From Planctomycetaceae bacterium (lineage in GTDB: Bacteria > Planctomycetota > UBA1135 > GCA-002686595): a stretch of DNA of 64,000 nt. Location: NCBI GenBank assembly GCA_011525785.1, contig WYBT01000021.1:372001-436000 (forward strand), in the 5' to 3' direction. This document shows positions 8,392 to 16,684 of this stretch, piece after piece. Numbering within the stretch: position 1 is the first letter of the stretch; every line of letters starts with the position of its first letter. The position numbers were made by a program, and so were the translations under genes. The notes beneath the pieces were generated by a model. It was not told where the DNA came from. It made no database searches and worked only from the letters and a program-made list of their open reading frames with translations.

Positions 8392-9906
8392 ATGTCGAGC
8401 GCTGCGCGCGCACCATCACTTTCGACGCCGAGCTCACCCACAGTGATTCGCAGACTCGAGATTCGCACCCTTGCCATCGCCTGCCTGACCAGCCTCGCGA
8501 GCGCAGCCGCGCAGGCGCCGAACAGTCCAGCAGCGCCGTCGTCACAACCCGCCGACGCGCCAGAAGCTGACAAGCCTGCGCCGGAGAAGGTTCGCGTCGA
8601 GAATTACTTCGTGCAGTCGCGATCCACCGGAACTCGACGTGAGTCCGAGCCGCCCCGATACGTTCGAAATCTCGAGAAGACCGACTGGTTCAAGGGCAAG
8701 GGTCTGGGCTGGCTGGATGTCGGCCTCGACTATCGCGTCCGCTACGAATATCGCGACGACGACCTGCGCCGTCCGATCGCGACGCTGGATCAACCGTTCC
8801 TCCTGCGGACTCGCGGATACCTGGGTGTGCGCAATCGCTTCGATCCATTCCGCGGATATATCGAGTACGAAGACGCGCGGCGCGTCGAGAGCCAGTTCCC
8901 CGAGGACGACCGTGACTTCAACCGCCACGAGATCATTCAGGCCATCGGCGAGATCTACCTGGAGAACGCGCTAGGGGATCAGCGCCCCCTGCGGCTCCAG
9001 GGCGGGCGCATGGCGTTCGAATACACCGACCGCCGACTGCTCGCGCGCAACGAGTGGCGCAACACGACCAACAACTTCCAGGGCTTTCGCGGCATCCTGG
9101 GACAGGAGAAGAACGACTGGCAACTCGACGTGCTAGCGCTCAAGCCGGTCGAGCGAATCCTCGACGAGCTCGACGAAGCGGTGTCGAACCAGTGGTTCTA
9201 CGGCGCCATCGGTGAGTGGCGGCGCTGGTCCCAGGTCGTGACCCTCCAGCCGTACTATCTGCTGCTCAAGCAACAGCAGAAGGGCTCCGCGGTCGATCGC
9301 GACATCCACACGGTGGGTCTGCGCGGCTACGGCCAGACCGGGAAGACCGGGCTCGACTACGACCTGCAGGCCATCACCCAGTTCGGGGAGAGCGGCGCCG
9401 ACGACCATAGCGCTCACGCCGCGACGGCTGAGTTCGGCTGGATCTTCGATCATGAGTGGCAGCCGCGCGTGGCGGGCTTCATGGGCTTCGCCAGCGGCGA
9501 CCGCCGGCCGGGAGACGGCAAGAGCGGACGCTTCGAGCGGCTGTTCGGCTTCGCGCGGCCGTGGTCGAACGACGACTACATCCAGTTCGAGAACGTCATC
9601 GCGCCCAAAGTGCGCGTCGAGTTCCAGCCGCACCAACGTGCGCGCGTCGACCTGGGCTGGAGCTGGTACTGGTTGGCCAGCGAGACCGACCGCTGGAACG
9701 CCGTGCGGCTCCAGGATCCGACGGGTCAGAGCGGCGACTTCATGGGTCATGAGTTCGACATCCGACTGCGCCTGGCGCTCCTGGATCGATTCGATTTGAC
9801 GATCGGGTACGCGCACTTCTGGGCGGGCGAGTTTCCTGAGAACCTCGGCCGCGGACAGGACACGGACTTTCTCTACGTGGAGTTCTCACCGCGTCTCCTT
9901 CCGTGA
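8392..9906 (+). CDS. Alginate-export-type outer-membrane porin
   Basis: 504 aa from ATG 8392; GTG 8443 would give a more compact signal peptide (VIRRLEIRTLAIACLTSLASAAAQA) and is a serious alternative. After a Pro/Ala linker the protein is beta-strand-rich throughout: WLDVGLDYRVRYEYRDDDLR, FLLRTRGYLGVRNRFDPFRGYIEYEDAR, LRLQGGRMAFEYTDRRLLARNEWRNT and a final LYVEFSPRLLP. This is the alginate_exp porin family, found in outer membranes and not restricted to alginate. First gene behind sigma-54 promoter B and probably co-transcribed with the TonB receptor, giving a passive and an active outer-membrane route for the same nutrient (inference). Confidence 0.82.
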   Translation: MSSAARAPSLSTPSSPTVIRRLEIRTLAIACLTSLASAAAQAPNSPAAPSSQPADAPEADKPAPEKVRVENYFVQSRSTGTRRESEPPRYVRNLEKTDWFKGKGLGWLDVGLDYRVRYEYRDDDLRRPIATLDQPFLLRTRGYLGVRNRFDPFRGYIEYEDARRVESQFPEDDRDFNRHEIIQAIGEIYLENALGDQRPLRLQGGRMAFEYTDRRLLARNEWRNTTNNFQGFRGILGQEKNDWQLDVLALKPVERILDELDEAVSNQWFYGAIGEWRRWSQVVTLQPYYLLLKQQQKGSAVDRDIHTVGLRGYGQTGKTGLDYDLQAITQFGESGADDHSAHAATAEFGWIFDHEWQPRVAGFMGFASGDRRPGDGKSGRFERLFGFARPWSNDDYIQFENVIAPKVRVEFQPHQRARVDLGWSWYWLASETDRWNAVRLQDPTGQSGDFMGHEFDIRLRLALLDRFDLTIGYAHFWAGEFPENLGRGQDTDFLYVEFSPRLLP

Positions 9907-10014
9907 TGATTGCAGGTCAGGTGACCGAGCAGGGTCAAGAGAGCTAGCCGCCGTCCGCGAGTCGCACCACGCGAAGCGCGAACTCCGACCGATGACTCTC
10001 GAGATCCCGCTCCC

Positions 10015-12213
10015 GTGACCCGTCACAGAAAGCTCCATCACTTTCCTCGTCAGCTGATGCCCGGTGGACCCGGTCGGGTCGTTTGGCTGCGCGCAGCAGC
10101 GATCGCAGCCGTGACCTGTCCTTGGTGCTGTGAGATTTCGCGCGCACAGGATGTCGGCGATGCCGCGCGCTCGGCGCCGCCGTCCGCGCCTTCGGGGGCC
10201 AGCCAAGAGACGCAAGAGCAGATTCCCGAGGTCGTGGTCACGGGTCACGAGGATCCGCACGGTCGACGACTGGAGCGTCCGCCGCTCGAAAACGGCGGCG
10301 GGCGCGACCTGATCGGCCCGCGCGAGATCGCGGAGTCCGGAGTCATAAGCGTTCAAGAGCTGATGCGGCGCACGCCCGGCGCGTTCGTCTCCGACGAGTC
10401 GGGGTCGGACTCGCTCGCCAACATCGGACTGCGAGGCGTCACCAGCGCTGAAGGCGTCTCGCGCAGCACCAACGTCGCACTGCTGGTCGACGGGATTCCG
10501 ATTTCGCCGGCGCCCTACGGACAACCGGGGACGGCCCTGTTCCCGTTCACGCTCGAACGGCTCTACGCGATCGACATCCAGCGCGGCGGGAGCAGCGTTC
10601 GCTACGGCCCCAACAACGTGGCCGGGGTCGTGAACTTCCTCACGCGCCCGATTCCGACCGGCTCGATGTACGAGTTCGGGGGTCGCTACGACAGCTTCGA
10701 CAACAGCTCGATCTACAACGCGCTGGGAGGGACTTACGGAGACTTCGGACTGCTCTTTGAGCAGGTCTACAAGTCCGGCGACACCTTCCGACAAAACGGC
10801 GACTACGCCATCGAGAACTTCGCGCTCAAGTCCTCGTACCGGATCCGCTCCGACTTGCGGGTGTTGATCCAAGCCGAGCGCTACTCGGACGACTCGCAGT
10901 TGTCCGACGGATTGAACCTGGCCCAGTACCAGGCGAACCCCGATCAGTCGACGGCCCAGCAGAACCGCTTCGCCGGCGAGCAAGAGCGCATCAGCGCCAA
11001 GCTGGAGTGGGACCTCTCCGACTCGCTGCGCGCCGAGTTGATCACGTATCGCTACGACAGCGAGCGGACCTTCTTCCTTGGCAGTCCGAACTTCTACGGG
11101 ACCACCGCGACCTTCATTCAGGCCACTCCCAGACCGATGGACGTCTGGGCGGTGCAGCCGCAGTTGGTCAAGCGCTTCACGCTCGGGGACTGGGTGGCGG
11201 ACGTGATCGGCGGCGCGCGCTACACCGAGGAGGACATCGTGCGGCGCACGGAGCGTCTGTTCCCCGACGGGACTCAGACCCTGACCGGCGACACGGAGTT
11301 CGCCTACAAGGCCGCGTCCGGTTTCGTGGAGTCGAAGTTCCAGTCCGAGCGTTGGTCGGTGACTCCGGGCATTCGATTCGAACAGATCGACATTGAGGGA
11401 CTGAACCGGCTGGCGGGTGCGGCGCCCGTCGATCAGAGCTTCAGTGAGCTGCTGCCCGCACTGAATGCGGCCTACTTCGTCACCGACGACATGACCGTCT
11501 ACGCCAACGCCCAGGCCTCGTTCAAGCCGCCCGAAGCCTCTCAGATCGAGCTCTCAACCAACCCGCAAGACATCAGTGCGCAATACGCGTGGGTCTACGA
11601 GCTCGGCGCGCGCGCACAGACGTTCGACGATCGACTGGCCTGGGATCTGACCTTCTATCAGATCGACTACGAGGATCTGCTGGAGCGCGATCCAGCGCAG
11701 TTCGACGTGTTCGTGAACGCCGGTCGCTCGCGTCACCGCGGCGTCGAGTTGGCGCTCGACGCCGACCTCTCCGCGGTCGCCTTCGAGGGCCTGGGCGCGT
11801 GGGTGAGCCTCGCCTACAACGACTCCGAGTACCGCAGCGGCCAGTTCGCGGGCAATCAGGTCATCGCCGCCACGCCCTGGCTGGCCTCCTGGGGACTGCG
11901 GTACACGCACGCGGAGTCGGGCGCGTGGGCGGGGATCGACGGCTTCTATGTCGACGAGGCGTTCACCGACCGCGCGAACACCGTTCCGATCAACGCCGCA
12001 GCCAATCAAGGCCAGCGGCCGGACTACACCGTCTGGAACGCCCGCGCAGGGCTGCGTCATCGCGTGAGCGCGGCCTGTGAGCTGCGCTGCGAGCTGGCGT
12101 TGCGGAACGCCTTCGACGAGCAGTACTTCGACATCCGGCCGGGCGGGCGCGGGATCTTCCCTGGTGCGCCGTTCAGCGTGGGTGGCCAGATCGGACTGAC
12201 TTACAGCTTCTGA
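10015..12213 (+). CDS. TonB-dependent outer-membrane receptor
   Basis: 732 aa from GTG 10015; ATG 10057 is also possible. Signal peptide region VVWLRAAAIAAVTCPWCCEISRAQ. A short Pro/Ser/Glu-rich segment with a TonB-box-like 'QIPEVVVTG' precedes the plug domain (ISVQELMRRTPGAFVSDESG ... NIGLRGV ... VDGIPISPAPYG ... GPNNVAGVVNFLTRP). The rest is a 22-strand-type barrel ending in a terminal aromatic (GGQIGLTYSF). It imports a scarce ligand using TonB energy. Its position between a porin and secreted hydrolase-like proteins in a sigma-54-controlled cluster indicates an organic nutrient or chelate rather than a housekeeping siderophore, but the ligand is not deducible. Confidence 0.92.
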   Translation: MTRHRKLHHFPRQLMPGGPGRVVWLRAAAIAAVTCPWCCEISRAQDVGDAARSAPPSAPSGASQETQEQIPEVVVTGHEDPHGRRLERPPLENGGGRDLIGPREIAESGVISVQELMRRTPGAFVSDESGSDSLANIGLRGVTSAEGVSRSTNVALLVDGIPISPAPYGQPGTALFPFTLERLYAIDIQRGGSSVRYGPNNVAGVVNFLTRPIPTGSMYEFGGRYDSFDNSSIYNALGGTYGDFGLLFEQVYKSGDTFRQNGDYAIENFALKSSYRIRSDLRVLIQAERYSDDSQLSDGLNLAQYQANPDQSTAQQNRFAGEQERISAKLEWDLSDSLRAELITYRYDSERTFFLGSPNFYGTTATFIQATPRPMDVWAVQPQLVKRFTLGDWVADVIGGARYTEEDIVRRTERLFPDGTQTLTGDTEFAYKAASGFVESKFQSERWSVTPGIRFEQIDIEGLNRLAGAAPVDQSFSELLPALNAAYFVTDDMTVYANAQASFKPPEASQIELSTNPQDISAQYAWVYELGARAQTFDDRLAWDLTFYQIDYEDLLERDPAQFDVFVNAGRSRHRGVELALDADLSAVAFEGLGAWVSLAYNDSEYRSGQFAGNQVIAATPWLASWGLRYTHAESGAWAGIDGFYVDEAFTDRANTVPINAAANQGQRPDYTVWNARAGLRHRVSAACELRCELALRNAFDEQYFDIRPGGRGIFPGAPFSVGGQIGLTYSF

Positions 12214-12224
12214 TTCCAACCGCC

Positions 12225-13292
12225 ATGAACACTTTGATGGAAGTCGCGCGCGCTGCTGCGCTCGCATTGCTCGCCACGGCCTGCACGGCGTTGAGCACCA
12301 GCCACGCGCCGCCGCCCGCGAGCGACGCTGCTGCGCCCGACACGAAGCCCACGCGCGAGTTCTCGATCCGCGGAGAGCGAGCCTTCCTCGACGGCGTCGA
12401 GGTGGACTTGTGGGGACTGCGCTGCGGAAACGCCTTGTACAGCACGAACATCACCGAACGTCACGTGCGCGCGCTCGACAACATGGTGCGCCACGGCATC
12501 AACCTGATCGGCGTGTACGTGCAGGGCAGCAACGGCGGCTGGCCGGACCCCGACGCCGGCCTCAACGGCTTCGAGCGCTCGGGCGCGCTCAAGCCCGCGG
12601 TTGCGGAGCGTCTCGAGTGGCTCATCCGCGAAGCCGACGCGCGCGGGATGGTGGTGATGGTCGGCGTGTTCTCGCCGCGCAAGGATCAGCAGCTGGAGGG
12701 CGAGCCGGCCGTGCGCCGTGCGCTCGAGGAGACGGCGGACTTCCTGTCGACACGCGGACTGCGCAACGTGTTCGTCGACATCGCGCACGAGTACGACCAC
12801 ACCGAGCGCATGGACCTCGCGATCTTCCGCGAGCCAAATGGCGCGGCCAAGAAGTCCAAGCTCGCGCGCTGGTTCAAGGCGCGCGCTCCACAGATCGAGG
12901 TCGGCGTCTGTCCCTACGAGAAGTCGCCCACGGCGGACGAATTCCCGGGCATGGACGTGCGGATCATTCAGAAGTCGATGCCGATTCCTGCGCGCGGCTT
13001 CGTCGTGAACGTGGAGACGCAGAAGCAGGACTCGTATGAAGCCGATGGCTTCTTCAACGAGGGCCACGTCGACGCCGTCGTGGCTGACTGCGAGCGCTAC
13101 GCCGCGGCGCCCAACGCCGTCATGTTGTTCCATGCCGCCTACGTCCAAGGCATCGGCAACTTCAGCGGCACAGCGCCCCATCCCGAGATGGGCGGCTTCG
13201 GAACGTCGCCCAGTGATCGGGGTGTCCGCGTCTACTTCGAGTGGGTCAGGAACAACATCGGATCCTGGGAGCAGCTTCGCCATGTTCGCTGA
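12225..13292 (+). CDS. Exported TIM-barrel-like protein (glycoside-hydrolase-like), copy 1
   Basis: 355 aa. The N-terminus (AAALALLATACTALS) looks like a lipoprotein signal with Cys at the end of LATAC. The mature part begins with a small beta domain (REFSIRGERAFLDGVEVDLWGLRCGNAL) as at the start of cellulase-like GH5-type barrels, then alternating helices and strands: NMVRHGINLIGVYVQGSNGG, WLIREADARGMVVMVGVFSPRKD, TRGLRNVFVDIAHEYDH. The 'EYDH' after a strand could be a catalytic acid site. It starts 11 bp after the TonB receptor and is about half identical to the next gene by eye. Enzymatic activity is not established; it may be a pseudo-hydrolase. Confidence 0.7.
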   Translation: MNTLMEVARAAALALLATACTALSTSHAPPPASDAAAPDTKPTREFSIRGERAFLDGVEVDLWGLRCGNALYSTNITERHVRALDNMVRHGINLIGVYVQGSNGGWPDPDAGLNGFERSGALKPAVAERLEWLIREADARGMVVMVGVFSPRKDQQLEGEPAVRRALEETADFLSTRGLRNVFVDIAHEYDHTERMDLAIFREPNGAAKKSKLARWFKARAPQIEVGVCPYEKSPTADEFPGMDVRIIQKSMPIPARGFVVNVETQKQDSYEADGFFNEGHVDAVVADCERYAAAPNAVMLFHAAYVQGIGNFSGTAPHPEMGGFGTSPSDRGVRVYFEWVRNNIGSWEQLRHVR

Positions 13293-14391
13293 ACGCAGCA
13301 GACTCGAAAGCGCCTGGGTTCGCGCCCGCGGCGTGTGCCTTGTCATCGGACTCTCCAGCGCACTCGCGCTCGCCCAGTCCGGCGCCGTACCCGAGGCGTC
13401 GACGCCTGCGAGTGCTGCGCCATCCAAGCCCGCCTCTATTCCCTCGGCGACGCGCGAGTTCGAAGTGCGCGACGGAGCCAGTTGGCTCGGCGGCGCGCCC
13501 GTCAAGTTATGGGGACTGCGCGTCAACAACGCGCTGATGAGCCCTGCCGTCACGGAGCGGCTGATCAACAACCTGGACAACTACGCGGCCCACGGGATCA
13601 ACCTCATCAGCGTGTCGCTGCAGGGCACGAACGGCGGGTTCCCGGACGTCGATGCAGGTCCCAACGCCTTCACCTCGGATGGCCGTCTCATCGGGGGCTT
13701 CGCTCGGCGCTTGGAGAGCGTCGTGCGCGAAGCCGATCGGCGCGGCATGGTGGTGTGCGTCACGATCATGATGCCGCGCAAGGACGAGTTCCTCGAGGAC
13801 GAGAACGCGGTCAAGCAGGCCATCGTTCAGACCGGCGAGTTCCTGCACTCGCGGCAACTGCGCAACGTGATGGTCAACCTGTTCCAGGAGTTCAACCACC
13901 CGACGCGCATCGACCACGCGATCCTGCGCGAGCCCGAGGGCGAGCGCAAAAAGGCTCTGATGACGAGCTGGATCAAGGCTGTTGCGCCGGACTTGGAGGT
14001 GGGTGTCTGTCCCAACCACCAAAGTGGTTCGCGAGTCGACTATCCGGGCGCGCAAGTCCAGATGTTCCACGAGCAGATGCCGATCCCCGAGAGCGGCTTC
14101 GCGCTCAACACCGAGACCCCCGATCCGGATTTGCCTGGGAACGAAGGCGTGATGACACCGCACAACGTCACTCGCATGGAGGCGACGTGGCGGCAGTATC
14201 TCGGGTCCAGCCGCACGGCGATGCTCTTCCGTTCTCCGTACCTCGAGGACGTGCGCGGCAAGCAGGGCACGGGGCCGAACCTCGAGATGGGCGGCTGGGG
14301 CCGCGGCGAGAGCGATCGCGGCGTGCGCCTCTACTTCGATTGGTTGAAGCGCAACGTCGGGCGTTGGGAGTACCCACGACACGTGCGCTGA
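13282..14391 (+). CDS. Exported TIM-barrel-like protein (glycoside-hydrolase-like), copy 2
   Basis: 369 aa from ATG 13282, which overlaps the end of copy 1 by 11 bp; earlier in-frame starts lie deep inside copy 1 and are unlikely. Signal peptide at GVCLVIGLSSALALAQSG. Same layout as copy 1: REFEVRDGASWLGGAPVKLWGLRVNNAL, HGINLISVSLQGTNGG, ADRRGMVVCVTIMMPRKDEF, LRNVMVNLFQEFNHPTRID, and a shared ending SDRGVRLYFDWLKRNVGRWEYPRHVR. In this copy the strand reads NLFQEFNH, retaining Glu where copy 1 has EYDH. Tandem duplication is clear; function is inferred only as a secreted carbohydrate-active or binding protein. Confidence 0.7.
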   Translation: MFAERSRLESAWVRARGVCLVIGLSSALALAQSGAVPEASTPASAAPSKPASIPSATREFEVRDGASWLGGAPVKLWGLRVNNALMSPAVTERLINNLDNYAAHGINLISVSLQGTNGGFPDVDAGPNAFTSDGRLIGGFARRLESVVREADRRGMVVCVTIMMPRKDEFLEDENAVKQAIVQTGEFLHSRQLRNVMVNLFQEFNHPTRIDHAILREPEGERKKALMTSWIKAVAPDLEVGVCPNHQSGSRVDYPGAQVQMFHEQMPIPESGFALNTETPDPDLPGNEGVMTPHNVTRMEATWRQYLGSSRTAMLFRSPYLEDVRGKQGTGPNLEMGGWGRGESDRGVRLYFDWLKRNVGRWEYPRHVR

Positions 14392-14436
14392 GGCCTCACT
14401 CCCGCGCAGGCCGCCGCGAGCCGCGCGCGGTCCGTC

Positions 14437-15405
14437 TCAGTCCTTCACCACGGGGCAGCTCGAGTCCTTGGCCCAGTCGCCAAAGCTCAGGTAGTAGTTC
14501 AGCACCGGGCCGTAGCCCGCGCGCGCCGCAGCCAGCGCAGCGAGCGCCGCGCGGCCGCCGCCGTCGCAGTGCGTGACGAGCGGGCGACCGGGTTCGCAGC
14601 CTGCTGCGCGCAACAGGCGTTCGAGTTCGGCGACGGGCAACAGCTGTCCTTGCGCGTCGAGCAGTCGGGTGTGCGGCAGATTGACGGCGCTGGGCAGGTG
14701 GCCGCCGCGCGCGTTCTTGCGCAGGTCGTCGCCCAGGAACTCGGCGGGCGTGCGCACGTCGAGCACCTGCACGTCGCCGCGCTCGATGCGGGCCTTGAGC
14801 GCGTCGCGTTCGATCAAGCCGATCGCGCCACGCGAGCCCGGGCGGAACGTGGCCGGTGCGCGAGTCGCGCTCGCAGTGCTCAGCGCGCCCGAGCCCGCAG
14901 CGGCTGCGCGCTGGAGCGCGGGGAAGCCGCCGTCGATCACGGCGACGTTATCGACACCGAAGTGCTGCAGCACGAACCAGACGCGCGCCGCCTGGGTCAT
15001 CTTGCCGCCGTCGTACACCAGCACGCAGTCGTCGCCATCGATCCCGATCGCGCCGATGCGCTCGATCCAGGCTTGCTCGTGCGACAGGTCTGTCTCCGCG
15101 CTGAGGCTCATCTGTTCCCATTCCGCGTAGGACAGCAGGAGCGCGCCCTCGAGGTGACCGGCGTCGTAGTCGGCGGGCTCGCGCACATCGAGCACGACGA
15201 GGTCCTCGCCACAGCAGGCGCGCAGCGCCGCGACTTCGGGCGCGCCCACGAGATCTCCGATCGCGCAGGCCCTGTTCGAAGGTGTTGCTGCACAGCCCGA
15301 ACTCGACAGCAGCGCCAGCACGCTGGCGAGCGGCGCCGCGACTCCGAGGGCCAAGAGCGCAGAGAGCGCGGTCGAGCGGGGGACGTAGTTTCGCAACAGC
15401 GGCAT
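14437..15405 (-). CDS. Lipoprotein thiosulfate sulfurtransferase (two rhodanese domains)
   Basis: 322 aa. A signal peptide ends in a lipobox (ALLSSSGCAAT), so the enzyme should be anchored in a cell-envelope membrane. Two rhodanese domains follow: the first (VVLDVREPADYDAGHLEGALLL) is structural, the second carries the active-site loop HCDGGGRA (Cys near residue 279). SseA-type enzymes transfer sulfane sulfur from thiosulfate or mercaptopyruvate. Most are cytoplasmic, so export is notable. It is convergent with the uptake cluster and not in the same operon; a link to sulfur metabolism there is suggestive only. Confidence 0.88.
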   Translation of the reverse strand: MPLLRNYVPRSTALSALLALGVAAPLASVLALLSSSGCAATPSNRACAIGDLVGAPEVAALRACCGEDLVVLDVREPADYDAGHLEGALLLSYAEWEQMSLSAETDLSHEQAWIERIGAIGIDGDDCVLVYDGGKMTQAARVWFVLQHFGVDNVAVIDGGFPALQRAAAAGSGALSTASATRAPATFRPGSRGAIGLIERDALKARIERGDVQVLDVRTPAEFLGDDLRKNARGGHLPSAVNLPHTRLLDAQGQLLPVAELERLLRAAGCEPGRPLVTHCDGGGRAALAALAAARAGYGPVLNYYLSFGDWAKDSSCPVVKD

Positions 15406-15531
15406 GGCGGAGTTGTGGGTGTTGGGTGGTTCGATCGAGGTTTGAGCGATCAGCGCGCGCCTCCGGCTCGAAGCGTGAGCATGGGATAGGATTTCCAGGC
15501 TAGTCCGTCACTCACCACGTCTTCGTACTCC

Positions 15532-16635
15532 ATGCTCCGCACCTCGACCTTGATCGGCGCTCTAGCGCTCGCGCCGCTGGCCCGCGCGGACCTCGCCACG
15601 CTCGTCGCCGGACGCGACGGCACGCTCTTCAACGATCCCGCTGGAGCGACCGCGAACGGCTCTGGCCCGGTGCTGATCGTCGGTCGGGCGGGGGGCGCCG
15701 CGAGTGCGCCGATCCGACGCGCTGTCCTGCGTTTCGACGTGGCCGCCGCGCTGCCGCCGGGATCGATCGTCAACTCGGCGCAGCTGGTGCTCGCGAACAC
15801 CGGCGGCAACGCAGGGGCGCGCACGGTCGAAGTGCACCGCGTGCAGCAGGACTGGGGCGAAGGCGCGTCGAACACCACCAGCGGACAGGGTGCGCCCGCG
15901 CAGGCCGGTGACGCGACCTGGCTCAACACCTTCTTCCCTGCTTCGCTGTGGACGAATCCGGGCGGCGACTTCGACGCAGCCGTGAGCGCGCAGCTCGTCG
16001 TCGACAGCTTCGCGACCTACACCTGGCCGTCGACTCCGCTCATGGTGGCTGACGTCCAGGGCTGGCTCGATCAACCCGCGGGCAACTTCGGCTGGCTGCT
16101 CAAGCTCGACGTCGAGACCGTCGCGAACACGACCAAGGTGCTCGGCTCGCGCGAGGCCGCGGCCGACGCCGAGCGCCCCAAGCTGGTGATCGACTACACG
16201 CCGCCGGCGGTGCTCAGCTACTGCACGTCGCGCGTGTCGAGCGTGGGCTGCGTTCCGGCCATCGGCTGGAGCGGCACGCCGAGCGCGAGCGCGGGGGCGG
16301 GCTTCACGATCCAGCTCTCGCAAGCCATCAATCAAAAGGCCGGCGCGCTCGTCTACGGCCTCAACGGCCCGGCGGCGCAGCCGTTCCTCGGCGGACTGCT
16401 GTGCGCGGCGCCACCGCTGGTCCGCACGCCGCCCCAGGGCTCGGGCGGAAACCCCTCGGGCGTCGACTGCAGCGGCGCCTTGGCGCTCGACTTCAACGCA
16501 CGCATCGCGTCGGGCGTCGATCCCGCGCTGATCGCCGGCGCCGTGGTCCACGCCCAGTGGTTCAGCCGCGACCCCGGCAATCCGGCGGGCTCGTTCCTCT
16601 CGAGCGACGCGCTGCGGATCGCGATCGGGCCCTGA
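15532..16635 (+). CDS. Secreted DNRLRE-domain protein with C-terminal planctomycete exoprotein domain
   Basis: 367 aa with signal peptide (LIGALALAPLARA). Residues about 20-220 are a DNRLRE-type beta-sandwich (IRRAVLRFDVAAALPPGSIVNSAQLVL, VEVHRVQQDWGEGASN, VLGSREAAADAERPKLVIDY). The C-terminal ~135 residues form a separate domain starting YCTSRVSSVGCVPAI, with SGGNPSGVDCSG and HAQWFSRDP; the same domain occurs in the proteins at 27655 and 38281. Extracellular, probably cell-surface. No enzymatic motif seen. Confidence 0.8.
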   Translation: MLRTSTLIGALALAPLARADLATLVAGRDGTLFNDPAGATANGSGPVLIVGRAGGAASAPIRRAVLRFDVAAALPPGSIVNSAQLVLANTGGNAGARTVEVHRVQQDWGEGASNTTSGQGAPAQAGDATWLNTFFPASLWTNPGGDFDAAVSAQLVVDSFATYTWPSTPLMVADVQGWLDQPAGNFGWLLKLDVETVANTTKVLGSREAAADAERPKLVIDYTPPAVLSYCTSRVSSVGCVPAIGWSGTPSASAGAGFTIQLSQAINQKAGALVYGLNGPAAQPFLGGLLCAAPPLVRTPPQGSGGNPSGVDCSGALALDFNARIASGVDPALIAGAVVHAQWFSRDPGNPAGSFLSSDALRIAIGP

Positions 16636-16684
16636 GCCGCGCCGAGCGAGCAACGCTGCGCGCGACTCGCCTGGCCCAACGCGC

